A stretch of DNA of 64,000 nt from Coleofasciculus sp. FACHB-1120 (GTDB lineage: Bacteria; Cyanobacteriota; Cyanobacteriia; Cyanobacteriales; FACHB-T130). Location of the stretch: assembly GCF_014698845.1 (NCBI RefSeq), contig NZ_JACJTV010000007.1, positions 62,001 through 126,000 on the forward strand. Direction: 5' to 3'. The notes below the pieces were generated by a model. The model was not told the DNA's origin and made no database searches. It was given only the letters and a program-made list of their open reading frames with translations. Made by a program: the position numbers and the translations under genes. Below, in pieces: positions 19,880 to 29,200 of this stretch (the stretch's first letter is position 1; every line of letters begins with the position of its first letter).

Positions 19880-20187
19880 GGCACCTCACCCTGTACCAAG
19901 GCAATTTAGCCCTGACCAGAGCAGGGTGGTTTCATTGATTAAACGAAAATTCTGTAACGTTGATTTTGGTTAGCGGTAGGGGTATAGCAATGCCCCTACA
20001 AAATGTCGCCATGCCTGGATATTTTCTTTGATTGGATGAAAACACCCTGGACTTAGCTCTGACTAGAGGGTATGCCAGTTCAAATTTGGTATCCAAATCA
20101 AATTTTGTTAATCTTCCAGATTCCAGAAGCATCTAACCCCGCCTCCAACCCCTCTGGTTAACCGAGAGGAGTTGAGGGTGAGGTGCC
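19880..20187. repeat. MITE-like element, copy 1
   Basis: A 308-bp non-coding segment is bounded by perfect 13-bp inverted repeats (19880-19892 and 20175-20187). Inside lies a second, imperfect inverted pair: GCAGGGTGGTTTCAT at 19921-19935 opposite ATGAAAACACCCTGG ending 20050. The core 19946-20050 is a clear homologue of 43082-43192, and includes a GTAGGGG...CCCCTAC hairpin. No ORF is present and no clear target duplication was found. It fills nearly the whole gap between the hydrolase gene and the DUF1816 gene. Confidence 0.65.
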
Positions 20188-20223
20188 AAAGATCGGGATA
20201 TTACCCGCTAAACGGCTCAAAAC

Positions 20224-20511
20224 TTAAGAAGGCTGACCGCTAAAAAACGTGGCTGTTCTCTGGCGGTCAAAACGCTCCCCCGACTCATCGTAAATCGTTA
20301 GCCTCTCTGGCTTACAGCGCTTCACCGTGACTTTAAGACCTTTAGCTCCTTCTTCTTCCAAGTCTTGGATATAACCAGCTTTAGTTCCATCAGCTTCCTG
20401 GGCGCGAAGGAAAGGACCAAAGTAGTAAGTACAACGGGGGTTGTCTGTGACAATCTCAACCCACCAAGCCCATCCAAAGAAGTGGAGAATGTTAATCAAA
20501 AATTCCTTCAT
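20224..20511 (-). CDS. DUF1816 domain-containing protein
   Basis: A 95-residue protein typical of the cyanobacterial DUF1816 family. It begins with an amphipathic helix, then WAWWVEIVTDNPRCTYYFGPF, a segment with acidic helix GYIQDLEEEGAKG, and KVTVKRCKPERLTIYDE. No signal peptide or membrane segment is certain. The family is small, cyanobacterial and of unknown function. It lies 61 bp downstream of rlmB on the same strand, so it may be read through from that operon, but a link is not established. Confidence 0.8.
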   Translation of the reverse strand: MKEFLINILHFFGWAWWVEIVTDNPRCTYYFGPFLRAQEADGTKAGYIQDLEEEGAKGLKVTVKRCKPERLTIYDESGERFDRQRTATFFSGQPS

Positions 20512-20572
20512 GTTCTTTGCCTATCTTAGGGGATACAAAGCAGCCTTCTAAAAGGGAGTTCTTTACATTTTG

Positions 20573-21964
20573 TTATATTCTGTCATCTTTCTTTTTGAAA
20601 CCCTCTTTCGTGAGGTTATTCAAATAGAGCCGATTCGACCAACGCTGACGATAGATTTCATAAAGAGCCATTCCTCCTGCGACTGAGGCATTTAGGCTTG
20701 GGGTGTTTCCCTGTAGCGGAATCGAAATCAAGAAGTCACAACACTTTTGGGTCAGAAGATTCAATCCTTCACCTTCAGAACCAATTACTAATACTACTGG
20801 TCCAGTAAATTGCGTAGTGTGTAACATTTGACCATCACCTGCGGCGGTGCCGTAAATCCAAAAGCCAGCCGCTTTCAATTCTTCTAAGGCACGGCTGAGG
20901 TTAACCACTCTAGCAACAGGAAAAGTTTCTAAAGCTCCGACTGCCACTTTCATGACGGCGGAGGTGATTCCCACTGCCCGTCGTTGAGGGATCACCAATC
21001 CTTGGGCACCCAAGGCTTCTGCCGTGCGAATAATCGCTCCCAGATTGTGGGGATCGGTAATCCCATCCGCTACCACCAGCACTGGCTGCTCTGAGACGGA
21101 TTTTGCCTTAGCGATTAACTCACTCAGGTCAGTGTAAGCGTAGGGTGCGACTTGAGCGACTACACCTTGGTGATTCCCCCCGTGGCTAATTTGCTCTAGG
21201 CGGCGGGCGCTGACTTCATCGATTACCGTTCCCCGTTCCTTGGCTTTCAGTAGGAGGGAGTGAAAGCGGGAATCATAACGCAAATTTGGCAGTATCCAAA
21301 CCCGATTTAGCTGGCGATGCTTCTCCAAAGCGGTGAGGACAGGATGCCGTCCATAAATCAGATCGCTTTCTTCTTCGGGTGCGGCAGCTGCTGCTCGATC
21401 CTCGTCCTGGGGACGACCTCTGGGGATCTCCCGTTCGTGCCGGTTGGAAATCGACTTCTTTGGCTTAAAGTTGTCTGTCGGGCGCGTATCAGTCGAGTCA
21501 GTGTCTTTGTGGCGGGAGGCGGGACGGATTTGCTGACGTTCTCGGCGCGTATCAGTCGAGTCAGTGTCTTTGTGGCGGGAGACGGGACGAATTTGCTGAC
21601 GCTCTCGGCGCGTATCAGTCGAGTCAGAGTCTTCGTGGCGGGAGACGGGACGAATTTGCTGACGCTCTCGGCGCGTATCAGTCGAGTCAGAGTCTTCGTG
21701 GCGGGAGACGGGACGAATTTGCTGACGCTCTCGACGCTGAAGAATCGGCTTGACTTGCTCGTGCTTCCCAACCGGGCGCGAATCCCAATTCGCATCCTCG
21801 TTATCAGAGATAGAGCGCTCCTGGGGCGTCCGGTGTTCTATAATTCGCTTCCCAATCCGATTTTCCCCAATCCGCTTTGGGAAGGCACGCTTGGCTCGAA
21901 TGGGCTTCCCTCGACTGGTAGTGGCTCTGTTCGGATGATGAGGGCGGCGATGTTGATCGGCCAT
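20573..21964 (-). CDS. rlmB: 23S rRNA (guanosine-2'-O-)-methyltransferase RlmB, with long repetitive N-terminus
   Basis: RlmB methylates the 2'-hydroxyl of a conserved G in domain V of 23S rRNA. The C-terminal 260 residues form the SpoU/SPOUT enzyme: substrate-binding domain from [14 protein letters not shown], then motifs [23 protein letters not shown] and SLNASVAGG (the knot). The first 200 residues are extremely basic and acidic and disordered, and include four 21-residue repeats of the type [21 protein letters not shown], encoded by a 63-bp tandem repeat at 21481-21732. E. coli RlmB is 243 residues. It starts 4 bp after mrnC ends, so the two form an operon. Confidence 0.92.
   Translation of the reverse strand: MADQHRRPHHPNRATTSRGKPIRAKRAFPKRIGENRIGKRIIEHRTPQERSISDNEDANWDSRPVGKHEQVKPILQRRERQQIRPVSRHEDSDSTDTRRERQQIRPVSRHEDSDSTDTRRERQQIRPVSRHKDTDSTDTRRERQQIRPASRHKDTDSTDTRPTDNFKPKKSISNRHEREIPRGRPQDEDRAAAAAPEEESDLIYGRHPVLTALEKHRQLNRVWILPNLRYDSRFHSLLLKAKERGTVIDEVSARRLEQISHGGNHQGVVAQVAPYAYTDLSELIAKAKSVSEQPVLVVADGITDPHNLGAIIRTAEALGAQGLVIPQRRAVGITSAVMKVAVGALETFPVARVVNLSRALEELKAAGFWIYGTAAGDGQMLHTTQFTGPVVLVIGSEGEGLNLLTQKCCDFLISIPLQGNTPSLNASVAGGMALYEIYRQRWSNRLYLNNLTKEGFKKKDDRI
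21481..21732 (-). repeat. 63-bp tandem repeat, four copies, inside rlmB
   Basis: Units start at 21481, 21544, 21607 and 21670, each 63 bp and nearly identical. The two units furthest upstream in the gene (21607 and 21670) share GAG/TCTTC variants, and the other two share GTG/TCTTT. The period is a whole number of codons (21), so changes in copy number keep the frame. The antisense strand is stop-free across it, which produces a spurious long plus-strand ORF. Confidence 0.95.
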
Positions 21965-21968
21965 ATTG

Positions 21969-22454
21969 TTAAGAATCTTTAACTTGTGAAAGTGGATTTA
22001 GCTCTAAGTAGCTCAGCAGCTGGTTCAATCGCTGGGGATCTGTTAGGTAAAGATAGCCCATCAACGTCTCTAAGCTGGTAGCTTGTTGATAAATTTCGGG
22101 ATCAAGGCGCTTGGGACGACCTGCCGCAGCGTTACGTCCTCGCCGCAAGATTTCTAATTCTGTGTTGGTGAGGTGGGGTTCGAGCGATCGCAATGCTTTT
22201 GCTTGACTTTCGGCTCTCACCTGCGCCACTACCATGTCATGATAAGCGTGGGATCGCTTGGGTGGCAGTAGATAAAAACTACGGATATAAAGTTCATACA
22301 CGGCATCTCCTAGATAAGCTAAAGACGCCGGGGAAATCTGCTGAATTTGACTGCTGCGTGCGATCGCCCAGGTCGAGTTCAACGATATTTTGGTTTGACC
22401 CAGTACAGGGTTAGTATTCAGCCAATCTGAACACTCTTCCTCCTGTGAACTCAC
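21969..22454 (-). CDS. mrnC: Mini-ribonuclease 3 (MrnC)
   Basis: Mini-III is an RNase III catalytic domain without a double-stranded-RNA-binding domain; it matures 23S rRNA ends. The 161 residues show the RNase III motif as [14 protein letters not shown] (about 45-58) with the catalytic Asp, then NAAAGRPKR and an [13 protein letters not shown] segment with the second acidic site. The start is GTG at 22452-22454. It precedes rlmB by 4 bp. The mrnC-rlmB order, both acting on 23S rRNA, is also seen in Firmicutes. Confidence 0.9.
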   Translation of the reverse strand: MSSQEEECSDWLNTNPVLGQTKISLNSTWAIARSSQIQQISPASLAYLGDAVYELYIRSFYLLPPKRSHAYHDMVVAQVRAESQAKALRSLEPHLTNTELEILRRGRNAAAGRPKRLDPEIYQQATSLETLMGYLYLTDPQRLNQLLSYLELNPLSQVKDS

Positions 22455-22640
22455 ATTTATGCCCTACCTCGCCCTCTAGTTGATCTTAATGCTTTTGCCT
22501 GAAAACCAGGTGATAGGGAATCGGTAGTAGGCACTCGGTAAGGGGAATCGGTAATCACCTGTTCCCTGTGTCTCCTAAGCCTCTGCACCGCTGCTTTTTA
22601 TTTCCCCATCATTGCCCGTTCAGGACTTTTGAAAATGATT

Positions 22641-22666
22641 GGGGCGGGTTCTCAAGCCCCCGCCCC
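22641..22666. terminator. GC-rich hairpin downstream of the STAS gene
   Basis: An 8-bp perfect stem GGGGCGGG/CCCGCCCC (22641-22648 and 22659-22666) lies about 80 bp beyond the STAS stop codon. On the minus strand it is followed by AATCATTTTC, so it may end STAS transcription. The segment 22690-22740 beside it holds a HIP1-containing palindromic repeat. Confidence 0.45.
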
Positions 22667-22745
22667 TCAAGTGCGATCAGCCGAGTTATCGCGGCATCAC
22701 GAAGAGCGCATCCGCGCCGCTACGCGATCGCGCTTCTGTATTAGG

Positions 22746-23114
22746 TCAAGCAGGCTTGACATTCTCCAATGCCGCTTCGACTGAAGGCTGCAATGACAGA
22801 AACTGTTCCAAGCGAACCAGCTTGACAGTTTGAGTCACACGGGCATTTGTAACAATTTGCAAACTACCCTCAAGGCTTTGGGCCTTTTTCACCAGCTGCA
22901 CTAAAGCGCCCAATCCAGAACTATCAACAAAATCAATTTTGGAAAGATCCAGAACAATGTTACTGGGACTTTCCTCAATACACTTGCTGATAACTTTCCG
23001 AAATGTGGGTTCGGAAAAAGCATCCAATAAGCCTGTGAGGCGGAATAGTTGATAATTGTCCCTAACTTCGCGAGTGCCTCTTAAGCTGACAGTTAGGGTT
23101 AGTGGCTCAGGAAT
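22746..23114 (-). CDS. STAS-domain anti-sigma-factor antagonist-like protein, probable ATT start
   Basis: STAS proteins of this type are switched by Ser phosphorylation in partner-switching pathways. The core reads LTVSLRGTREVRDNYQLFRL, then a GLLDAFSEP turn, VLDLSKIDFVDSSGLGALV with the phosphorylatable Ser in DSSG, and a C-terminal helix. The only conventional start in frame is TTG 23025-23027, which would delete the first strand. The frame is open upstream to a TAG at 23124-23126. A GGAGGG element lies just upstream of ATT 23112-23114, giving a 122-residue protein. I therefore prefer an ATT start. No kinase or phosphatase partner is adjacent. Confidence 0.8.
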   Translation of the reverse strand: MPEPLTLTVSLRGTREVRDNYQLFRLTGLLDAFSEPTFRKVISKCIEESPSNIVLDLSKIDFVDSSGLGALVQLVKKAQSLEGSLQIVTNARVTQTVKLVRLEQFLSLQPSVEAALENVKPA

Positions 23115-23278
23115 AACACCCTCCTAGCTGGATTGTCCTTAGTCGAGGCTTTATTATAAAACACAATGCGCGGATATACCCATTTGTTGTGATTAGTCCT
23201 GAGTCATTGACGATTAGTCAAGCTGATAAGTCAAGGACATCAGACTTGCTACGTCACCTGGGACAAACTTCACCCCTT

Positions 23279-23302
23279 CCCCTCTTTAGTCGCAAAGAGG
23301 GG
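23279..23302 (-). terminator. Hairpin downstream of carA
   Basis: A 9-bp perfect stem (23279-23287 with 23294-23302) and 6-nt loop lie about 55 bp past the carA stop codon on the minus strand. It is a C/G-rich repeat type common in cyanobacterial spacers; terminator function is inferred. Confidence 0.4.
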
Positions 23303-23357
23303 GAGAAGAGAGGGAGACATCCTCGCGAATGAGTCTTAACAGGCAATGCGATCGCGT

Positions 23358-24509
23358 CTAGGAGATCCGCTTATGCGATCGCATCTGCTCAACAAATTGC
23401 TCAAACAGATAGTCGGCATCATGTGGACCAGGGCTGGCTTCTGGGTGATACTGCACGGAAAAGAAGGGCAGAGATTTGTGCCGCAACCCAGCCACAGTGC
23501 GGTCGTTCAGGTTTAGGTGAGTAATTTGCACTTCTGGATTTAAAGAATCCGCATCGATCGCAAACCCGTGGTTTTGGCTGGTAATCTCCACTCGCTGGTT
23601 CTCAAAACCAGCGGGTTGATTTAAGCCCCGATGACCAAATTTGAGCTTGAAGGTGTCAGCCCCCAGCGAAAGACCGAGAATTTGGTGCCCCATACAGATC
23701 CCAAACATCGGTTTTTGGCTTTCTAGCAGTGCCTTGGTGGTTTCGATGCCTTCGGTGACAGCAGCGGGATCGCCGGGACCATTGGAAAGAAAAATTCCAT
23801 CCGGGTTGTGTTTGAGAATTTCTTCGGGGGGTGTATTGGCGGGAACCACGACCACGCGGCAACCGTAACTCGCCAGACGCCGCAGGATGTTCCGTTTGAT
23901 CCCAAAATCAAGGGCGACCACCGTGAGGGGTTCCCCGGTTTCTGAGGGGATTCCAGGGCTAAATTCCCAACTCGACTCGGTGGGGTCAGACCACTCATAG
24001 ACCTTGGCAGTCGTCACTTCTCGAACGAGATTCAATCCTGCCATGCTGGGAGCTTCTTGCACTTTCTCCAACAATTCAACGGGGTCAAGAATTTCGGTGG
24101 AAATCGCGCCATTCATGGCACCAGAGGAGCGAATCTTCCGGGTAAGGGCACGGGTATCGATGCCGTAGATGCCTGGAATGTTGTGTTGCTTGAGATAATC
24201 GGGCAAAGACTGGCTGGAACGCCAATTGCTGGGACGGGAGGAAATGTTACGAGCGATCGCGCCCCGCACTTGAGGACCATTTGATTCTTCATCATCTAGA
24301 TTGACGCCAGTGTTGCCTAATTCTGGATAGGTGAAGGTGACAATCTGACCACAGTAACTGGGATCTGTCAAGACTTCTTGGTAGCCGGTGATACCCGTGT
24401 TAAAGACCACTTCACCGATAGACGTTCCAGAGGCACCAAAAGACCAGCCTCTGTACGACGTGCCATCGGCAAGGACGAGCAGCGCTGGTTGATTAGAAGA
24501 AATAGGCAT
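23358..24509 (-). CDS. carA: Carbamoyl-phosphate synthase small subunit
   Basis: CarA hydrolyses glutamine and passes ammonia to CarB for carbamoyl phosphate, used in arginine and pyrimidine synthesis. The 383 residues comprise the N-terminal CPSase domain ([18 protein letters not shown] near 33) and a class I glutamine amidotransferase domain from about residue 195. The nucleophile is in FGICMGHQ (Cys near 272), and the catalytic His/Glu in [11 protein letters not shown] near 355. The ATG 24507-24509 gives the normal N-terminus. carB is not nearby. The gene appears monocistronic. Confidence 0.95.
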   Translation of the reverse strand: MPISSNQPALLVLADGTSYRGWSFGASGTSIGEVVFNTGITGYQEVLTDPSYCGQIVTFTYPELGNTGVNLDDEESNGPQVRGAIARNISSRPSNWRSSQSLPDYLKQHNIPGIYGIDTRALTRKIRSSGAMNGAISTEILDPVELLEKVQEAPSMAGLNLVREVTTAKVYEWSDPTESSWEFSPGIPSETGEPLTVVALDFGIKRNILRRLASYGCRVVVVPANTPPEEILKHNPDGIFLSNGPGDPAAVTEGIETTKALLESQKPMFGICMGHQILGLSLGADTFKLKFGHRGLNQPAGFENQRVEITSQNHGFAIDADSLNPEVQITHLNLNDRTVAGLRHKSLPFFSVQYHPEASPGPHDADYLFEQFVEQMRSHKRIS

Positions 24510-24736
24510 AAGGGAGTGGTTAGTTTTTAGAAATTAGTTCTTATTTGGTTAAGTTATCATCTCACAGCCGGTTGGGATAAGGCAGGCGGGGCGTTGTGTG
24601 AGAATGCGATCGCATTTGGCAGATCCGAATTGAAGGGGGATGGCATTGTATTAGTAGGGCATGGCATTGCCATGCCTTATTGAACGGGAGAACGGCTATC
24701 TAGACACCGCCCGTTTAAAAGAAAATTCGCGAATGG

Positions 24737-25846
24737 CTAATTTTTCAGAAACTCAACTAACTGCTCCAACTTCGACCAAGCAGTACCGCTACCCAAAATT
24801 TCTCTAGCCATCGCAATACCCTCTACATGGCTACCCATTGCGATCGCGCCGCCAACCTGGAGTGCCAACGCCGCATTCAAAGCCACTACATCCTGCTGCG
24901 CGGATGTTCCTTTTCCTTGAAGGACATCGCGCAAAATTTTGGCATTTTCCTCAATATCTCCACCCCGAATCGACGTGGTGGGTGCTGGTGTCAAGCCTAA
25001 TTCTTCGGGATGCAGCGTTGTCAGTTGTACCTCACCACCAGACAGCACTGCTAAATCGGTTGCGTCTGCTAACCCAGCTTCATCCAGTTTCTCTCGTCCA
25101 TGCAGGACAATTGCCTGCTGAGTTCCTAACTGCCCCAAAGCATGGGCAATCGTCACCACCAAGTTGGGATCGCACACACCAATGATCTGTCCGGTGGGGC
25201 GTAACGGATTTACTAAGGGACCTAGTAAATTGAAGACCGTCCGCACTTTCAAGGTTCGCCGTAGCGGTGCCACCGCTTTCAGCGCTGGGTGCCAACCAGG
25301 TGCAAAGAGAAAGGTAATCCCGACTTTCTCAAGTGCTGCTTGTGCTTTCTCACTATTGGCATTCAGATTGACTCCCAGCGCTTCCAAGACATCCGCCGAG
25401 CCAACTTTGCTCGAAGCCGAACGATTGCCATGTTTGGCGACTGAGATGCCAGCAGCAGCGGCGACAAAGGCAACGGCTGTCGAAATATTAAAGGTTGATG
25501 CCCCATCTCCGCCAGTTCCACAGGTGTCAATAACTGGGCTGAGGACTGGGGACTGTAGGGGTTGGCTGAGTGGAGAAGACTGGGACTGTAACACCTGAGC
25601 CATCCCCGCGAGTTCGTCTGCTGAAACCCCCTTTGCTTGAAGGGCGGCTAAAATCGCCCCCGATAGCACTGGTGGAATTTCCTCGTTTAACCATGCCTGC
25701 ATGAGAGAGGAGGCTTGGTCATGAGGCAGGGATTGCCGATCGAGTAGCTGTTGTAGCAAGTTTGGCCAGATGGATGAGTCGGTAGAAGCGATCGCTCCTG
25801 TCGTCCCAGCAGTATCTTGGCTCATCAGTGAAGGAGTATTAGTCAT
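24737..25846 (-). CDS. trpD: Anthranilate phosphoribosyltransferase
   Basis: TrpD transfers phosphoribose from PRPP to anthranilate, the second step of tryptophan synthesis. The conserved [14 protein letters not shown] and KHGNRSASS motifs bind pyrophosphate and magnesium, and the C-terminal domain is complete. From ATG 25846 it has 369 residues, longer than the usual 340-350. The excess is a disordered N-terminus of about 25 residues and a Ser/Pro/Leu/Gln-rich stretch just before DTCGTGG, encoded by CAGTCCCCAGTCCTCAG-like DNA that resembles spacer repeats. A TTG 25889-25891 could give 15 more residues; I consider it less likely. No other trp gene is adjacent. Confidence 0.92.
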   Translation of the reverse strand: MTNTPSLMSQDTAGTTGAIASTDSSIWPNLLQQLLDRQSLPHDQASSLMQAWLNEEIPPVLSGAILAALQAKGVSADELAGMAQVLQSQSSPLSQPLQSPVLSPVIDTCGTGGDGASTFNISTAVAFVAAAAGISVAKHGNRSASSKVGSADVLEALGVNLNANSEKAQAALEKVGITFLFAPGWHPALKAVAPLRRTLKVRTVFNLLGPLVNPLRPTGQIIGVCDPNLVVTIAHALGQLGTQQAIVLHGREKLDEAGLADATDLAVLSGGEVQLTTLHPEELGLTPAPTTSIRGGDIEENAKILRDVLQGKGTSAQQDVVALNAALALQVGGAIAMGSHVEGIAMAREILGSGTAWSKLEQLVEFLKN

Positions 25847-26253
25847 TAACAGGTCTGGGTGTGGCGCACTCAGTTCAGAGGCATTTTGCAAAAGCTTATC
25901 GGATCGCCAAGCTCTCTAGCAACGTCCTGCACAATTCTCTCCCGTAATCTTACTGAGATTGCACAGACTGAGATTGCACAGATCGCACAATAGGTTTTTG
26001 ACTAAATATTAAGATTCAGCTATTTTGCCGATTCCAATTCGGCTCTTTTAGTTTGATGATTTAAGTATTAGTGTTTGCCATCTTCAGTTTTTTCCTATTT
26101 GTTAAATTTGCCTGTAGTTATATATACATTCTTTGTTCACTTTACAAAACTTTTATATAAATCGTTGCTTCTTTACAATAAAAATAAATTTATTTTACAA
26201 AAAATTAGTAGTTCAAGCATGAATCAAATCGGGATGATTACGGAGGTTTTTTA
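25847..26253. other. Divergent promoter region of trpD and a histidine kinase
   Basis: The region holds a tandem pair of 15-bp units ACTGAGATTGCACAG (25952-25981) with a partial third copy. From about 26040 onward the DNA is very A/T-rich. A strong ribosome binding site, GGAGGT, lies just before the kinase start at 26254. No ORF or RNA gene was recognised. Confidence 0.6.
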
Positions 26254-29200
26254 ATGCAATCTTCTAAGCAGAAAGTTTCTCAAGAAACAATAAATTTAAG
26301 CGCTGTACCTATCCCAGGAAATTACGCTAAAAAACCTCCTAGAAATCGATTAAAGAAACTCATTAGACGCTTAAATATTAGGCAAAAAATTAGTTATGGA
26401 TATGCGGTTGCTATCGGAATAGCAGCTTTAGGAACCAGTGCGGGGCTTCTAGTTGGGGAATATTACCAGAGACAGGTAGCAGAGCAACTCGAACACGCCC
26501 AGCAAGAAGAATATCTCTTAAGCCACTTGAAAATCGCTGTACTAGAAGCAAGAACCCACCAGCAGCAGTTAATTTCCCAGTTAAAAAAACCAAAAGAGTT
26601 TCAAGGCGAAGTCTTCCGCTTATCACACCAAATTAATAAAGTTAAAGAACTCTACTTCCAAGTAAATTTATTGGGGACTCAAGATAAACTTTTTAAGCAT
26701 TCGGAGAAAGAAAGTGCGGAAATCAAAAAATGGTTGGAAATTTACGGTGGGACTGTAGAAGCTTACAGCCAAAACTTAAACTTAATCTTAAAAAAAATTG
26801 AGCAAGCTGGGTTACAGCCAGAAACAGTTCCCAAAAACCAGAATTTATTGTTAAATTTTACCGATACTGAAGAGGCGCTTAAGTTTGATAGTCTCTCGAA
26901 TGATTTAACAAAATTGATTGAGGTTTCTACTCAGGAAGAGGAAGAAACAGCGATCGCTTTCCAGCAGGTCGAGAAACTACGTATCCAGATTATTGCTGCC
27001 AGTATGTTGCTGTCAATGGCGATCGCTACGATAATCGCCCGTTATTCCAGTCGAGCGATCGCCCATCCTCTGGAAACCGCCACCCAAATTGCTCAGCAAG
27101 TTACCGAACAAGCAAATTTTACTCTCCAAGCACCCGTAGTCACCGAGGATGAAGTTGGACGCCTGACAACCTCCCTCAATCAGCTGATCCGCAGCGTCGG
27201 CACCTACACCCAGGAACTGAAGCAAACCCAAGCACAGCTCGATCGCTTCTTCAACCTTTCATTCGATATGCTTTGTATCGTTGGGTTTGACGGCTATTTT
27301 AAGCAGATAAACCCAGCTTTTGAAACAACACTTGGCTACACTGGCGAAGAACTTTTAGCAAAGCCATTGTTGCATTTTATTCATTCTGACGATCGAGCAA
27401 CCAGCATTGCTAAGGCAAAGAAACTTGCCAATGGGGTGATGGTTAGCTCCTTGATAAACCGCTACTGCTGTAAAGACGGTTCCTATAAATGGTTGGAGTG
27501 GACGTGTGTTCCCTTTGCGCCAGAAGGTTTAATCTACGCGGTTGCCCGTGATATTAGCGATCGCATACAAGCCGAAACAGCACGGCAGGAAAGCGAACAG
27601 CAATTTCGAGCTTTGGTTGCTAATATTTCAGGTGCCATCTATCGGTGTGGCTGCGATAACGACTGGAAGATGGAGTTTATCAGCGATGCGATCGCAGAAA
27701 TTTCTGGTTATCCGTCAGGGGACTTTATTCACAATCAAGTTCGCACTTTTGCCAGTATTATCCATCCTGAAGATACCGCGATGGTGGACAGGCTTGTCCA
27801 AGAGGCTGTGCAGAAAAAACAGCCTTTTATCATCGAGTATCGAATTATTCGAGCCGATGGAAGCATCCGATGGGTCTATGAGAAAGGTCAGGGTATATTC
27901 AATTCCGCTGGGGAGCTTCTGTCTCTAGACGGAGCGATCTTTGATATTAGCGATCGCAAGCAGACAGAAGAGGCGTTGTATTCATCAAACCGGCGAGTCT
28001 TCAAGATTCTGGAAAGCATCACGGATGCCTTTTATGCCCTCAACCATCAGTGGGAGTTCACCTATATCAACAAGCAAGCGGAGCTACTTTTACAGAGAAC
28101 CCGATCGGAACTTCTGGGCACCAATATTTGGGATGTGTTTCCCGAACCAGTTGGGTCAACTTTTTACAATCAATATCACCAGAGTGCTGCTCAACAAATT
28201 TCCATCGCGTTTGAAGAATTTTACCCCTCTCTCCATACCTGGTTTGAAGTCCGTGTCTACCCCAGTGAAGAGGGGCTTTCTGTCTACTTCCACGACATCA
28301 CCGAGCGGAAAGCTGCTGAGAAAGCCCTGGCAGAGCGAGCCAGACTAGCTGCATTTCGTGCTGATGTTGGGTCTGCTCTCACCCAAAGCGACACCTTACC
28401 AGGCATCCTGCAACGCTGCGCCTTGGCTGTGGTTAAACACCTGGATGCCGCATTTGCCCGCATTTGGATGCTCAATGCCGAGGAGAACGTACTGGAACTG
28501 CAAGCTAGTGCAGGGATATACACTCACCTACACGGCAACCATCACCGCGTGAAAGTCGGACAATTCAAAATCGGTCTGATTGCCCAAGAGCGAAAACCGC
28601 ACTTAACGAATTCGGTCCTCGACGATCCTCGTGTCAGCGATAAGGATTGGGCGAACCGAGAGGGAATGGTTGCCTTTGCGGGCTATCCCTTAATTGTCGA
28701 AGATCAGCTGATTGGGGTGATTGCTATGTTTGCCCGCCATACCTTCAGCGAATCTACTTTCAAAGCGCTAGAATTTGCCGCCGATGAGATTGCGATAGGC
28801 ATTAAGCGCAAGCAGGCGGAGGAGGCACTGCGCGAAAGTGAAGAGCGATTCCGCTTGTTAGTGGAGGGTGTGAAAGACTATGCAATTTTCATGCTCGATC
28901 CTCAGGGAAGGATTGCCAGTTGGAATGCTGGGGCAGAACGCATTAACGGCTATCGAACCGACGAGATTTTGGGACAGCATTTTCACTGCTTTTATACCGC
29001 TGAAGATATCGAACTAGGTAAGCCAGAGGAAGAACTGAGGGTAGCGACCACCGCCGGTCGGTTTGAAGACGAAGGCTGGCGCGTTCGCAAGAGCGGATCG
29101 CAGTTTTGGGCGAATGCGATCGTCACAGCTTTATGGGATGAGAGTGGACAGCTACGGGGTTTCTCAAAAGTAACCCGCGACATCACCGAGCAAAAACTGG

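Noticed and set aside
21317-21982. 221-codon plus-strand ORF antisense to rlmB
   Set aside because: It is the shadow of the 63-bp repeat, which happens to be stop-free on both strands; rlmB is clearly the gene.
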